Assembly (NCBI GenBank): GCA_024330965.1
Contig: JANDJL010000026.1
Coordinates: forward strand, 1 to 47,624
DNA: 47,624 nucleotides
From: Nitrospira sp.
GTDB taxonomy: Bacteria > Nitrospirota > Nitrospiria > Nitrospirales > Nitrospiraceae
Direction: 5' to 3'
Shown here: positions 33,710 to 41,882 of the stretch, in pieces
Layout: each line of letters opens with the position of its first letter
Numbering within the stretch: the stretch's first letter is position 1
The notes under the pieces: model-generated
Database searches by the model: none
Seen by the model: only the letters and a program-made list of their open reading frames with translations
What the model was told of the DNA's origin: nothing
Translations under genes and position numbers: made by a program

Positions 33710-35503
33710 ATGCGGTTTCTAGACCACGCACCCACGTTCCTGTTTTTCACCGGCAAAGGTGGCGTGGGGAAAACCTCGCTCTCCTGCGCCACTGCGATTC
33801 ATCTGGCTCGACAGGGCAAGAAAGTCCTGCTGGTCAGCACCGATCCGGCCTCCAACGTCGGCCAGGTGTTCGGCCAGGCGATCGGTAACCGTATCATCGC
33901 CATCGCGACGGTCGCAGGGCTCTCCGCGCTGGAAATCGATCCGCAACTGGCGGCGCAGCAGTATCGCGAACGTATCGTCGGTCCGGTACGCGGGCGGCTA
34001 CCGGATGCCGTCGTCAAGAGTATTGAAGAACAACTGTCCGGGGCCTGTACCACCGAAATTGCGGCCTTTGATGAATTCACCACATTGCTGACCGATGCGA
34101 ACCTGATTGCGGTCTACGACCACATCATTTTCGATACGGCGCCGACCGGGCATACGATTCGCCTCCTGCAACTGCCGGGCGCGTGGACTCGTTTTATTGA
34201 AGCGAACCCCGGAGGGGCGTCCTGCCTCGGTCCACTGTCGGGGCTGGAGAAGCAACGCCGGCAGTACGCGGATGCGGTCACGGCCCTGTCTGATCCGAAC
34301 CGGACCCGTTTGATTTTGGTGGCCCGCGCGCAGAAAACCACGCTGGACGAGGTCGCGCGCACACACCAGGAACTCGCCGCCATCGGCCTGTCCAGGCAGT
34401 ATCTGGTCATCAACGGAATCCTGCCGGAACGCGAGGCGGAGCATGACGCGTTGGCTGCCGCCATTCATCGCCGTGAACAAGAGACGCTCGTCGCAATGCC
34501 TTCGGTGCTGAGAGATCTGCCCACCGATTATCTGCCGCTCAAGGCCTCCAACCTCGTCGGGGTTGAAGCGCTCAGCAGTCTGTTTTCCGATCGAGACGAG
34601 ATCACATCTGTGAACACCGAGACCATCGGTCATGCAACCGATCTTCCACGGTTATCGACGCTGGTCGATGAGATCGCCGGCGCCGGCCATGGTCTCGTGA
34701 TGATGATGGGCAAGGGCGGTGTCGGCAAAACGACGCTTGCCGCGTCGATCGCGGTGGCACTGGCCAAGCGCGGGCATTCCGTGCATTTGACCACGTCCGA
34801 CCCCGCCGCTCACCTGACGGACACGCTGTCAGGATCGTTGGACAATCTGGATGTCAGCCGAATCGATCCGCAGGCCGAGGTCGCGAGGTACCGGCAACAT
34901 GTGCTCGAGACCAAGGGCAAGGATCTCGATGCGCAGGGCCGTGCCGTGCTCGAAGAAGATTTGCGATCGCCCTGTACCGAAGAAATCGCGGTGTTCCAGG
35001 CGTTCTCCCGCATCATTCGCGAGTCGAGGAAGAAATTCGTGGTGATGGATACGGCGCCGACCGGGCATACCTTGTTACTACTCGATGCCACGGGCGCCTA
35101 TCACCGCGAAGCGGCCCGCCACATTGATCCGCTGCTGCACCACACGACCCCGATGATGCGGCTCCAGGACCCTGAACAGACGAAGGTGATGATCGTGACC
35201 TTGGCGGAAACCACACCGGTGCTGGAAGCCGCCCAGTTGCAAGACGAGCTGCGCCGCGCCGGGATCGAGCCCTGGGCCTGGCTCATCAACAACAGCCTGT
35301 CTGCAACAGCCACGTCGTCACCGTTGTTGAAACAGCGGGCTTCGTTCGAGTTGGCTCACATTGAAGCGGTCCGCACCAGCTACGCCAGACGTGTCGCGCT
35401 CGTGCCGATGCACGCCGAAGAGCCCGTGGGCATCGATCGGCTGCTCAACCTGGTCGAGCCGGAGAGCGTGTCGGATTGTGCCGGCGCACCCTGCCGATCA
35501 TAG
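33710..35503 (+). CDS. arsA: ArsA arsenite-activated ATPase (two-domain)
   Basis: A 597-residue protein of two homologous halves. P-loops are FTGKGGVGKTS (start) and MGKGGVGKTT (middle), each with an IFDTAPTGHT / VMDTAPTGHT signature. The arsenite-binding Cys113 (SGACTTE), Cys172 (GGASCLGP) and Cys422 (RSPCTEE) fall at exactly the residue numbers known in R773 ArsA, so metal activation should be intact. It normally energises ArsB. No ArsB or Acr3 gene follows in the window, so the membrane partner must be elsewhere or missing. Confidence 0.95.
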   Translation: MRFLDHAPTFLFFTGKGGVGKTSLSCATAIHLARQGKKVLLVSTDPASNVGQVFGQAIGNRIIAIATVAGLSALEIDPQLAAQQYRERIVGPVRGRLPDAVVKSIEEQLSGACTTEIAAFDEFTTLLTDANLIAVYDHIIFDTAPTGHTIRLLQLPGAWTRFIEANPGGASCLGPLSGLEKQRRQYADAVTALSDPNRTRLILVARAQKTTLDEVARTHQELAAIGLSRQYLVINGILPEREAEHDALAAAIHRREQETLVAMPSVLRDLPTDYLPLKASNLVGVEALSSLFSDRDEITSVNTETIGHATDLPRLSTLVDEIAGAGHGLVMMMGKGGVGKTTLAASIAVALAKRGHSVHLTTSDPAAHLTDTLSGSLDNLDVSRIDPQAEVARYRQHVLETKGKDLDAQGRAVLEEDLRSPCTEEIAVFQAFSRIIRESRKKFVVMDTAPTGHTLLLLDATGAYHREAARHIDPLLHHTTPMMRLQDPEQTKVMIVTLAETTPVLEAAQLQDELRRAGIEPWAWLINNSLSATATSSPLLKQRASFELAHIEAVRTSYARRVALVPMHAEEPVGIDRLLNLVEPESVSDCAGAPCRS

Positions 35504-35581
35504 GGAGACTGTCCGTCCCCCGTCCGTATAGGCAAGCGAATCAAGCGGCGCTGCTCGCGCACATCAGAATACCCCATGATG

Positions 35582-35613
35582 CCGCTGCTCTCCCTCACAA
35601 GAGAGAGCAGCGG
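35582..35613. terminator. Hairpin between convergent arsA and the diiron gene
   Basis: CCGCTGCTCTC (35582-35592) pairs with GAGAGCAGCGG (35603-35613), an 11-bp perfect stem with a 10-base loop. It sits between the two converging genes. No T tract follows on either strand, so it may be a rho-dependent or bidirectional boundary rather than a classical terminator. Confidence 0.5.
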
Positions 35614-35656
35614 GCGGCTTCCTGTTCTGGTGTGTGAGATGGACGCAATCGGATGG

Positions 35657-36595
35657 TTACGCAAAGCCCAGCTTGGCGGACCCCTCCTTGGACAGTTCCA
35701 GGGCGACCTTCACGAAACCGGGATGGCTGAGGGAGACATCGCAAAGAATCCTATTCAGCGAGCCGTAGAGCGTCTCGCGCAAGGTGGTTGCCTCCGCATC
35801 CGTGAACGTACGACCCGTGACCTGTTGAAGGGTATCGAGTTCCTGAGTGACCTGGCCGACAATGATGTCATTGACGAGCCCTCCGATGCGGATGATCTGA
35901 TCGAAGACGGTGCTCATCGCTTCAGGGCTGAGTGTACGGGCCAACCGCGCGATCTCGAGCATATTGGCTTTGGTGTGCTGGGCCTCCTCGACCCAGTGCG
36001 CTTTTAAGATTTCCGCATAGAGTTGGTCACCACCCTCCTCTGTGTGGTCTTGAACGGACTCGACATAATGCCGTTGACTGCCTAACTCCAGCGCGAGCAG
36101 GATCAGGAATCGAGGAAGTGGAGGATAGGACAGGATGGCGTTGGCCAGCTCCGTGACCCGCGTCTTCGCGTCGTCAAAATACCGGCCGAACTGGTGCCCG
36201 CAGGACTGTTCAAGAACTGTCTCTGTCCGTCGAAACAGTTGCTGATGTTTCATTTCTTCTTCTCCAAAGCGGAATAATGCCCGCAGATGGGTACGATCGT
36301 CGTGCCGGTGTTGTTCAACGATGCCGGTAAGGTGAATCGGGATAAATTCCTCGAAGTTGCCGAATATATGCACATAGCTAAACGCGCGGCAATGGTTGAG
36401 CGTGCGTTGTTCTTGATCAGTGAGGAATTCCAGCCTGTGTGTGCCGACCCACGAGGCGGGCACGATGGGTTTGGACGCATCAAAGCACCGGCCGCGGAAG
36501 ATCTCGTCGACAGTCCACGCGACGTTCTCCGAAGCCGTGACGATCGAGGCGTAGTCTAGTCCTTGGGTAAACGTATAGTCTGTTGATCTCATCAT
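35657..36595 (-). CDS. AurF-like diiron oxygenase family protein
   Basis: A 312-residue largely helical protein. Putative iron ligands lie in FGNFEEFIPIHL, LFRFGEEEMKHQQLF and, in the second half, HWVEEAQHTKANMLE, giving the E/ExxH pairs of a ferritin-like diiron site. The pattern fits the AurF/p-aminobenzoate N-oxygenase superfamily rather than ferritin itself. GGAAGGA precedes an ATG-ATG pair at 36595, chosen over the upstream start. It is the third gene of a minus-strand set with an ECF sigma factor and a CMD protein. Substrate unknown. Confidence 0.65.
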   Translation of the reverse strand: MMRSTDYTFTQGLDYASIVTASENVAWTVDEIFRGRCFDASKPIVPASWVGTHRLEFLTDQEQRTLNHCRAFSYVHIFGNFEEFIPIHLTGIVEQHRHDDRTHLRALFRFGEEEMKHQQLFRRTETVLEQSCGHQFGRYFDDAKTRVTELANAILSYPPLPRFLILLALELGSQRHYVESVQDHTEEGGDQLYAEILKAHWVEEAQHTKANMLEIARLARTLSPEAMSTVFDQIIRIGGLVNDIIVGQVTQELDTLQQVTGRTFTDAEATTLRETLYGSLNRILCDVSLSHPGFVKVALELSKEGSAKLGFA

Positions 36596-36781
36596 TGATT
36601 CCTTCCATGTGTGGAGATGGCAAAAGACCAAAGAGATGACAAGAGAGTGGCTGTTCGGATCGAATCCATATGCTCGTCTCGATCAAGTTGGTTAAGTTTG
36701 CCTGGAGGAGTCCCGTCATTCGACGGTCTCTCCTTCGAGAGTGGCACGTCGTGTGGGTCACAGAGAAACAGACCTTGTGGG

Positions 36782-37345
36782 CTATGCCTTCCGGTCGCAC
36801 CGAAACACGCTCTCCGAATCGCGATAAAATTCGCACTGTCCTTGCAGCGCTTCTTTCAGCCGAAGTCTGGCTCGATGGATTCTGATCTTGGCTGTGGCCA
36901 CGGAGCAGTTGCAGATCTCGGCGATTTGTGCGGCCGAAAGTCCCTCAAGGTCGTGCAGGATCAACGCTGCACGGTAGGTGTCGGGCAGGTTGGCGATCAC
37001 CTGTCGGACGCAGGCATTCATCTCGTCGATAATCAGTCGCTCGTCGATGGTGCGATCGACATCGATGGGTTCTTCGACCTCGGTCAGTTCGATGGCACGA
37101 ACGTTCCGTCCAGGCTGGCGTAAGTAATCGACTGCCACTCGGTTGGCGATGGAAAATGCCCATGTCTTGATTGACGAGCGCCCGGCAAAAGATGGCAGCC
37201 CTTTGTTTATGCGCATGAAGGTTTCCTGTACCAAGTCTTCTGCTACCGATCGGTCTCCGACATATCGTTCCAAGTAGCGCAGGAGGGGCGACCTCAGATC
37301 GTGCGCAATGGCTTGAAAGGCTGGTTGTCCTGGTGCGTCGTTCAT
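36782..37345 (-). CDS. ECF sigma factor (sigma-70 family, SigZ-like)
   Basis: A 187-residue sigma factor. Region 2 about residues 15-85 (LLRYLERYVGDRSVAEDLVQETFMR, with KTWAFSIANRVAVDYLR), region 4 about 115-165 (LPDTYRAALILHDLEGLSAAQIAEI, CSVATAKIRIHRARLRL). The C-terminal extension contains QCEFYRDSESVFRCDRK with two Cys, a feature that could bind metal or sense redox. No anti-sigma gene adjoins; a CMD/AhpD gene precedes it instead. It probably directs its own operon and others. Confidence 0.9.
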   Translation of the reverse strand: MNDAPGQPAFQAIAHDLRSPLLRYLERYVGDRSVAEDLVQETFMRINKGLPSFAGRSSIKTWAFSIANRVAVDYLRQPGRNVRAIELTEVEEPIDVDRTIDERLIIDEMNACVRQVIANLPDTYRAALILHDLEGLSAAQIAEICNCSVATAKIRIHRARLRLKEALQGQCEFYRDSESVFRCDRKA

Positions 37346-37410
37346 GGTGTGTCAGGAAAATGCCGCGCGTTCTGTACCGCTGAGGAGCGTGCCCGATGTT
37401 CCCCTATCGT

Positions 37411-37842
37411 TCAACAGCATCCTCCGCTCGTTTTCGATGTGGTCCCTGGCTTCTCTTCTGCAGGACTCTGAACGCTGGCAGATTGAACGAGACTCCCACA
37501 GGTTGCCATCATTCCAGCCATGGTATGCGGAGGCTGCGCGGCTTTGCTCGTGTGAGCACCCTCAGCCTTGCTTTCAGACCCACATCCGCACCCTTGGTTC
37601 GTACCATCGCCCTCGGTTGTGTCCGAAGCAGGCGGCAGCAGATTCAGTGCGGCTTGTAGCACCTTGCGAGCAGGGACTTGACGGACCTTGTCCGCATGGC
37701 TGATCGCCGCGCGGATTTCCATGTCGGTCAGTCCCACTTTTCGCGATTCCGCAATGTGGTACTCGACACAAGGGACGCAATTGCTGCCTATTGCAGCCCC
37801 AAGCGCCACCAATTCGTAGTCACGGGAAGTTAACGTGCTCAT
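37411..37842 (-). CDS. Carboxymuconolactone decarboxylase/AhpD-like protein with Cys-rich tail
   Basis: A 143-residue protein. The CMD/AhpD domain (about 1-75) has the active CxxC in AIGSNCVPCVEYHIAESRK (Cys22, Cys25), with the nearby His of the AhpD proton relay. A low-complexity tail follows with GCGCGSES, ATCGS and a terminal GGCC, which may bind metal or arsenical. AGGAG precedes the ATG at 37842. The sigma factor gene starts 66 bases after its stop, and the sigma-CMD pairing suggests redox or electrophile sensing. Confidence 0.85.
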   Translation of the reverse strand: MSTLTSRDYELVALGAAIGSNCVPCVEYHIAESRKVGLTDMEIRAAISHADKVRQVPARKVLQAALNLLPPASDTTEGDGTNQGCGCGSESKAEGAHTSKAAQPPHTMAGMMATCGSLVQSASVQSPAEEKPGTTSKTSGGCC

Positions 37843-38128
37843 ACTATTCTCCTCGTGTGAAGGGTGATACGCAACGGAGATTTCTTCCTCATTCACTTAA
37901 CTTGGACGGGATTTCTGGTTGAAAGGATACACCTTCGTGACGATCGACCACTCACTGATTGGAAGGACCATCTTATCTTGGTTGGCGCAGAGGGTGCGGG
38001 GCAATGAGTCCTCGCAATGGACTTGAAGCAGATCCTGTGACCATTCAATAATGTGCGCCTACTGCTGTGGCCTGACGAGCGGGAGAGATGGCCAAGGACA
38101 ATGGAGCATTCAAACAGGAGGAGCTACG

Positions 38129-38608
38129 TTGAGTAACCAGAACACGATCACAGCCTTTTACGAAGAGGATCACAACCGGCTCGACGAGTTGTTCAAGACC
38201 TTTCAAACAGTGAAACGGTCTGACTTTGCCAAGGCCAAGGAGGCCTTCAAAGACTTCAAGGTCGGTTTGCAACGTCACATCGTGTGGGAGGAAGAGCTGT
38301 TGTTTCCTCTGTGGGAGCAAAAAACTGGCATGACCGATGGCGGACCGACGTTTGTCATGCGGCACGAGCATCGGCAGATTGGGCAACTGCTCGAATCCAT
38401 CCATGAAAAGGTTGCGAGGCAGAGCCTCGACAGTGACCAGGAAGAACAATTGCTGTTGAACGTCTTGGGCTCGCACAACATGAAGGAAGAACGGGTGCTG
38501 TATCCGTCTATCGACAACGTGACGAGCGAAGAAGAACGAGCGAAGATCTATCGCGATATGGAGACGATACCGGAAGAGCGCTATAACGCCTGTTGCGGCG
38601 ATCACTGA
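38129..38608 (+). CDS. Hemerythrin-like HHE domain protein
   Basis: A 159-residue four-helix protein. The iron-binding pattern is H in EEDHNRLDEL, H in LQRHIVWEEELLFP, H in MRHEHRQIGQLLE, and H in GSHNMKEERVLYP, with the Glu of each HxxxE. It could bind oxygen, NO or peroxide. The C-terminus ends NACCGDH. The TTG at 38129, five bases after CAGGAGGAG, is chosen because it places the first helix at the N-terminus; the open frame extends upstream without a site. Its promoter region is shared with the divergent CMD gene. Confidence 0.85.
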   Translation: MSNQNTITAFYEEDHNRLDELFKTFQTVKRSDFAKAKEAFKDFKVGLQRHIVWEEELLFPLWEQKTGMTDGGPTFVMRHEHRQIGQLLESIHEKVARQSLDSDQEEQLLLNVLGSHNMKEERVLYPSIDNVTSEEERAKIYRDMETIPEERYNACCGDH

Positions 38609-38660
38609 GAGAGTTCTTGTGCCAGTGTGATTGTTCCGCAGAAAAGCAGTGGCATCCATC

Positions 38661-39134
38661 ATGGTGGCTGGTGAGAGAAAACGGCTGCTTCTCCGGTTCC
38701 TCCTTCTGGTGAATGTGTTGCTGCTCGCTGGGTGGAGTGGGTGGCACTTCCCGGCTGTTTCGGTTGAGAAGGTGTGGGCTGAGCCTTCTCCTGGGTCAGG
38801 CGCGAAGCTCAAAGGCACTGTCGCACGGGGCCGCGAGATCTTCAATGGCACGGGGGGCTGTTATGTTTGTCACGGGATCGACGGCTACACCGGGCGAACA
38901 CCGCGACTGGAACCACACGTGACAAGGTTCATCGCTCAGCTCGATCCTCCGCCACCGGACCTCCGTAATCCAGCAGGGCTTCGTCTCAAGACGAACCAAG
39001 AACGCAGCCGGCTGATTCGCGAAGGCCACCCCCGTGGAGGTCCGGAACCCACTCCAGCAATGACCGAACAAGACCTCGCCGATGTCTTGCTCTACCTCGC
39101 GTTCATCAGGAAAGATCCCAATCCGGAGCAGTAG
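38661..39134 (+). CDS. Exported monoheme c-type cytochrome
   Basis: A 157-residue protein. An N-terminal hydrophobic segment (LLLRFLLLVNVLLLAGW) acts as signal or anchor, then haem site CYVCHGIDGYTG, and a C-terminal block PAMTEQDLADVLLYLAFI. Spacing resembles the other small cytochromes here but the sequence is more divergent. The start is uncertain: the ATG at 38661 gives a good signal, while a TTG at 38631 is possible. It lies between hemerythrin and the molybdoenzyme operon. Confidence 0.82.
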   Translation: MVAGERKRLLLRFLLLVNVLLLAGWSGWHFPAVSVEKVWAEPSPGSGAKLKGTVARGREIFNGTGGCYVCHGIDGYTGRTPRLEPHVTRFIAQLDPPPPDLRNPAGLRLKTNQERSRLIREGHPRGGPEPTPAMTEQDLADVLLYLAFIRKDPNPEQ

Positions 39135-39790
39135 ATACGGGAAGTGACGCGAAACCGCCTTCTCTGCGAGGGTTCACTTTCTCCGGATGGTCTGCGTGAC
39201 AACGGTGTGCGTCAACGGGATTGCGAACGAGCGGCGCGGTATGACGGCAGACACGAAGCTATGTGTGGCTCGGTGCTGTTCCGCTTGAACACCAAGTGGG
39301 CGCCAAAGATCGGTCTCGGAGCGGGTGGCCCCCCTGAGAATGTCCCGCTCGCCGTCCAGTCGATCATCGATTGCCAACTCATTGTGCGATAGCCCGTGCA
39401 ACACCGTGCGATGCCGAGTGCCCCTCCCGCTTGTTGATCACCGAAGGCCTGCATCGCTCTCTCATCATGTGTCGGTGGTGTGCGAATTCCGATCCCAGGT
39501 CGGCCTTGTGTAGCAATTCAGGACCAGACGGGCGATCTCGTTGCTGCATTCCGCCACGATCCTACCGGCTAGTTCCGGTACCCGGTCGTCACATGCCCCT
39601 CATCGAGGGTAAACAGAGAAGAGGTGAGATTATAGAGGTGAAGCTCCATCCGAGACGCTCAATCGGTTTGGTGGCATTGGCCTTGCTGGGTGTGACAGTG
39701 GCCGATGGTGCAGGGATGGGGGATGAAGTTGGTCGAGGATAGTAAGGGGCTTGACGAGACGCTACGATCTGTCATCGCTGTCGGTACATC
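39135..39790. other. No convincing gene
   Basis: About 650 bases without a recognisable frame on either strand. The existing open frames overlap on opposite strands and lack motifs. The last ~50 bases lead into the GTG start of the iron-sulfur subunit. Confidence 0.45.
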
Positions 39791-40621
39791 GTGAAGAGCG
39801 GTATCACGGTGAATCCTGAGACGAGCGGGGTCACGGATCGGCGAGGGCTGCTTCAGCGCTTGCTCCAGGTCGGAGCAACGGCGCTGGCAGGAGCCATCGG
39901 CGCCATCCTCGCCCTTTCCAACAATTCGGTGCGCGCCGCTGACGGCACGGTCAGACGCAAGTACCGGTATGGCATGGTGATCGATACACGTCGTTGCGTG
40001 GGCTGCCGCGCCTGTGTTGTGGCCTGCAAGGCTGAAAATAAGACGCCGCCCGGCGTCGCCTACACTGTCGTGGTGGAGCAGGCCTTTGGCACGCGCGCGG
40101 ATGATAAACCGCTCTTCATGACCAAGCCCTGTTTTCATTGTGAGAGCCCGCCGTGTGTCGATGTCTGCCCGGTGTCCGCCACCTTCAAGCGGGAGCAGGA
40201 CGGCATCGTCGTGGTGGACTATAACCGTTGCATCGGATGCCGGTACTGCATCACGGCTTGCCCCTACGGTGCACGCTTCTTCGACTTTGGAGAGCACTAC
40301 CCGGCGGTCGCCGAAGGGACGCCGTACGCGCAGGTGCCGTCTCCCGAATATGGGCAGTTCAGGAAACGGGAGCCTGACGAGTCTCCCATCGGCAACGTCC
40401 GCAAATGTACCTTCTGCTTGCACCTGCAAGACTCCGAGGGGCGATACGACAAGGCCGCTGGTCGCTGGCCGGCCTGTGTGAAGACGTGCACCGGCCATGC
40501 GATGTTCTTCGGAGACTTCAATGATCCCGAGAGCGAGGTCTCTCGGCTGCTCCGCGAGCGTCAGGCGGTCCGGCTGAAGGAAGAATTAGGCACAGAACCC
40601 AATGTCTATTACCTCCTGTGA
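39791..40621 (+). CDS. Periplasmic four-cluster ferredoxin subunit of a molybdoenzyme
   Basis: A 276-residue electron-transfer subunit of the DmsB/PsrB/DsrO type. Four [4Fe-4S] groups are built from CVGCRACVVAC, CFHCESPPCVDVCP, CIGCRYCITACP and CTFC ... CVKTC. A Tat-like leader is present (TDRRGLLQRLL, hydrophobic core, VRAAD), so it acts outside the cytoplasm. It passes electrons between the Mo subunit and the NrfD quinone subunit encoded next. The GTG at 39791 is the first codon of the frame. Confidence 0.9.
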   Translation: MKSGITVNPETSGVTDRRGLLQRLLQVGATALAGAIGAILALSNNSVRAADGTVRRKYRYGMVIDTRRCVGCRACVVACKAENKTPPGVAYTVVVEQAFGTRADDKPLFMTKPCFHCESPPCVDVCPVSATFKREQDGIVVVDYNRCIGCRYCITACPYGARFFDFGEHYPAVAEGTPYAQVPSPEYGQFRKREPDESPIGNVRKCTFCLHLQDSEGRYDKAAGRWPACVKTCTGHAMFFGDFNDPESEVSRLLRERQAVRLKEELGTEPNVYYLL

Positions 40622-40640
40622 GTGGTGGGAAAACGGCTAG

Positions 40641-41882
40641 ATGGGGCCACAGATGCTGAGGCGACTGTTCTGGATGCTTGGCGGCCTCCTGTTCACCGCT
40701 GGGCTGTTCGGCTGGTATGACCGGCTGGTCTTTGGTCATCTTCATGCCAACTACGGGACTGTGGTGCCGTGGGGTCTTGGTGTGACCTTCTATGTCTACT
40801 TCATCGGGCTTTCCGCGGGAGCGTTTCTCGTGTCGTCACTGGTCTATGTCTTCGAGATGAAGCAATTTGAACGGATTGGGCGCCTGGCCGTCTTCACCGC
40901 TCTGGTGACGCTTGTGATCGCTTTGCTTTCAATCTGGCCGGACATCGGCCATATGGATCGGGTCTGGCATATCTTTGCCTATCCCAACATCAAGTCGCCG
41001 ATGGCGGTGATCACCTGGCTGTATGCCGCGTACTTTGTGCTGTTGCTGTGCGAACTCTGGTTTCTGCTTCGACGGGATTTGATCACGGGCGCTTCGGCGC
41101 CTGGCCTTCAGGGAACCCTGTGCGGTCTGCTCGCTCTCGGGAGTCGTGATGTGTCGGGGGACAGCGCCCTCCGGGACCGCCGGGTGGTGAAAGCGCTGGC
41201 GACAGTCGGAATCGTCATGGCCATCATGTTCCATGGAGGCGTGGGCACGCTCTTCGGGGTGGTTGCGGCGCGCCCTCACTGGCACAGCGCCCTCTACCCG
41301 CTTCACTTTTTGCTGGTCGCACTCGTCAGCGGAGGAGCCCTTTTGGTCTTTGCCAGTTCGATCTTTGCAGAAGGCTGGAAGCGAAACGGGGAGACCGTGC
41401 GTGCACTCGGACGGATCGTCCTCGGCCTGTTGTTGCTCGATCTGCTCTTTCAACTGTCCGAGTGGTTGATCGCCTTTCGCGGGGGCATTCCCAGCCATAC
41501 CGCGAGCCTCTCGCTCATCCTCGGTGGCCCGTTCTGGTGGATCTTCTGGATCTGGCAGGGCCTGCTCGGGACCGGTGTGCCCTTACTCCTTCTGGTGCTT
41601 CCGACTCGTCATGATCCCCGGTGGGTTGCTCTCGCTGGACTGCTGATCGCCACCGGCTACTTCGGGCTGCGGTTGAACATCGTGATTCCTGGCCTGGCGA
41701 TCGAGGAGATTGCCGGGCTTTCAGAGGCCATTGCCTCTTCGCGGATGGCACCGTCCTATTTTCCGAGCGTAAGCGAGAGCCTGCTCGGCGCATGGGTTGT
41801 CGGCTTCGGGTTGTTGCTGTTTGGAATAGGTGAACGACTCCTGCCCCTCGTGCCGAAAGAGGAGGGCTATGGACGTGTTTGA
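40641..41882 (+). CDS. NrfD/PsrC-type membrane quinone subunit
   Basis: A 413-residue protein with about ten hydrophobic helices, among them LGVTFYVYFIGLSAGAFLVS and YPLHFLLVALVSGGALLVFA, the pattern of NrfD/PsrC subunits that oxidise or reduce menaquinone and anchor the redox subunits. No haem motif. Its 3' end overlaps the Mo-subunit start by 14 bases. With the subunits on either side it forms a CISM-type (B-C-A) enzyme. Confidence 0.9.
   Translation: MGPQMLRRLFWMLGGLLFTAGLFGWYDRLVFGHLHANYGTVVPWGLGVTFYVYFIGLSAGAFLVSSLVYVFEMKQFERIGRLAVFTALVTLVIALLSIWPDIGHMDRVWHIFAYPNIKSPMAVITWLYAAYFVLLLCELWFLLRRDLITGASAPGLQGTLCGLLALGSRDVSGDSALRDRRVVKALATVGIVMAIMFHGGVGTLFGVVAARPHWHSALYPLHFLLVALVSGGALLVFASSIFAEGWKRNGETVRALGRIVLGLLLLDLLFQLSEWLIAFRGGIPSHTASLSLILGGPFWWIFWIWQGLLGTGVPLLLLVLPTRHDPRWVALAGLLIATGYFGLRLNIVIPGLAIEEIAGLSEAIASSRMAPSYFPSVSESLLGAWVVGFGLLLFGIGERLLPLVPKEEGYGRV

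Noticed and set aside
35657..36595. Ferritin or bacterioferritin
   Set aside because: Too long, and the E/ExxH spacing over ~300 residues fits the AurF-like diiron group better.
39371..39742. Plus-strand ORF upstream of the molybdoenzyme operon
   Set aside because: No ribosome binding site, no motif, and overlapping frames on the other strand of similar quality.
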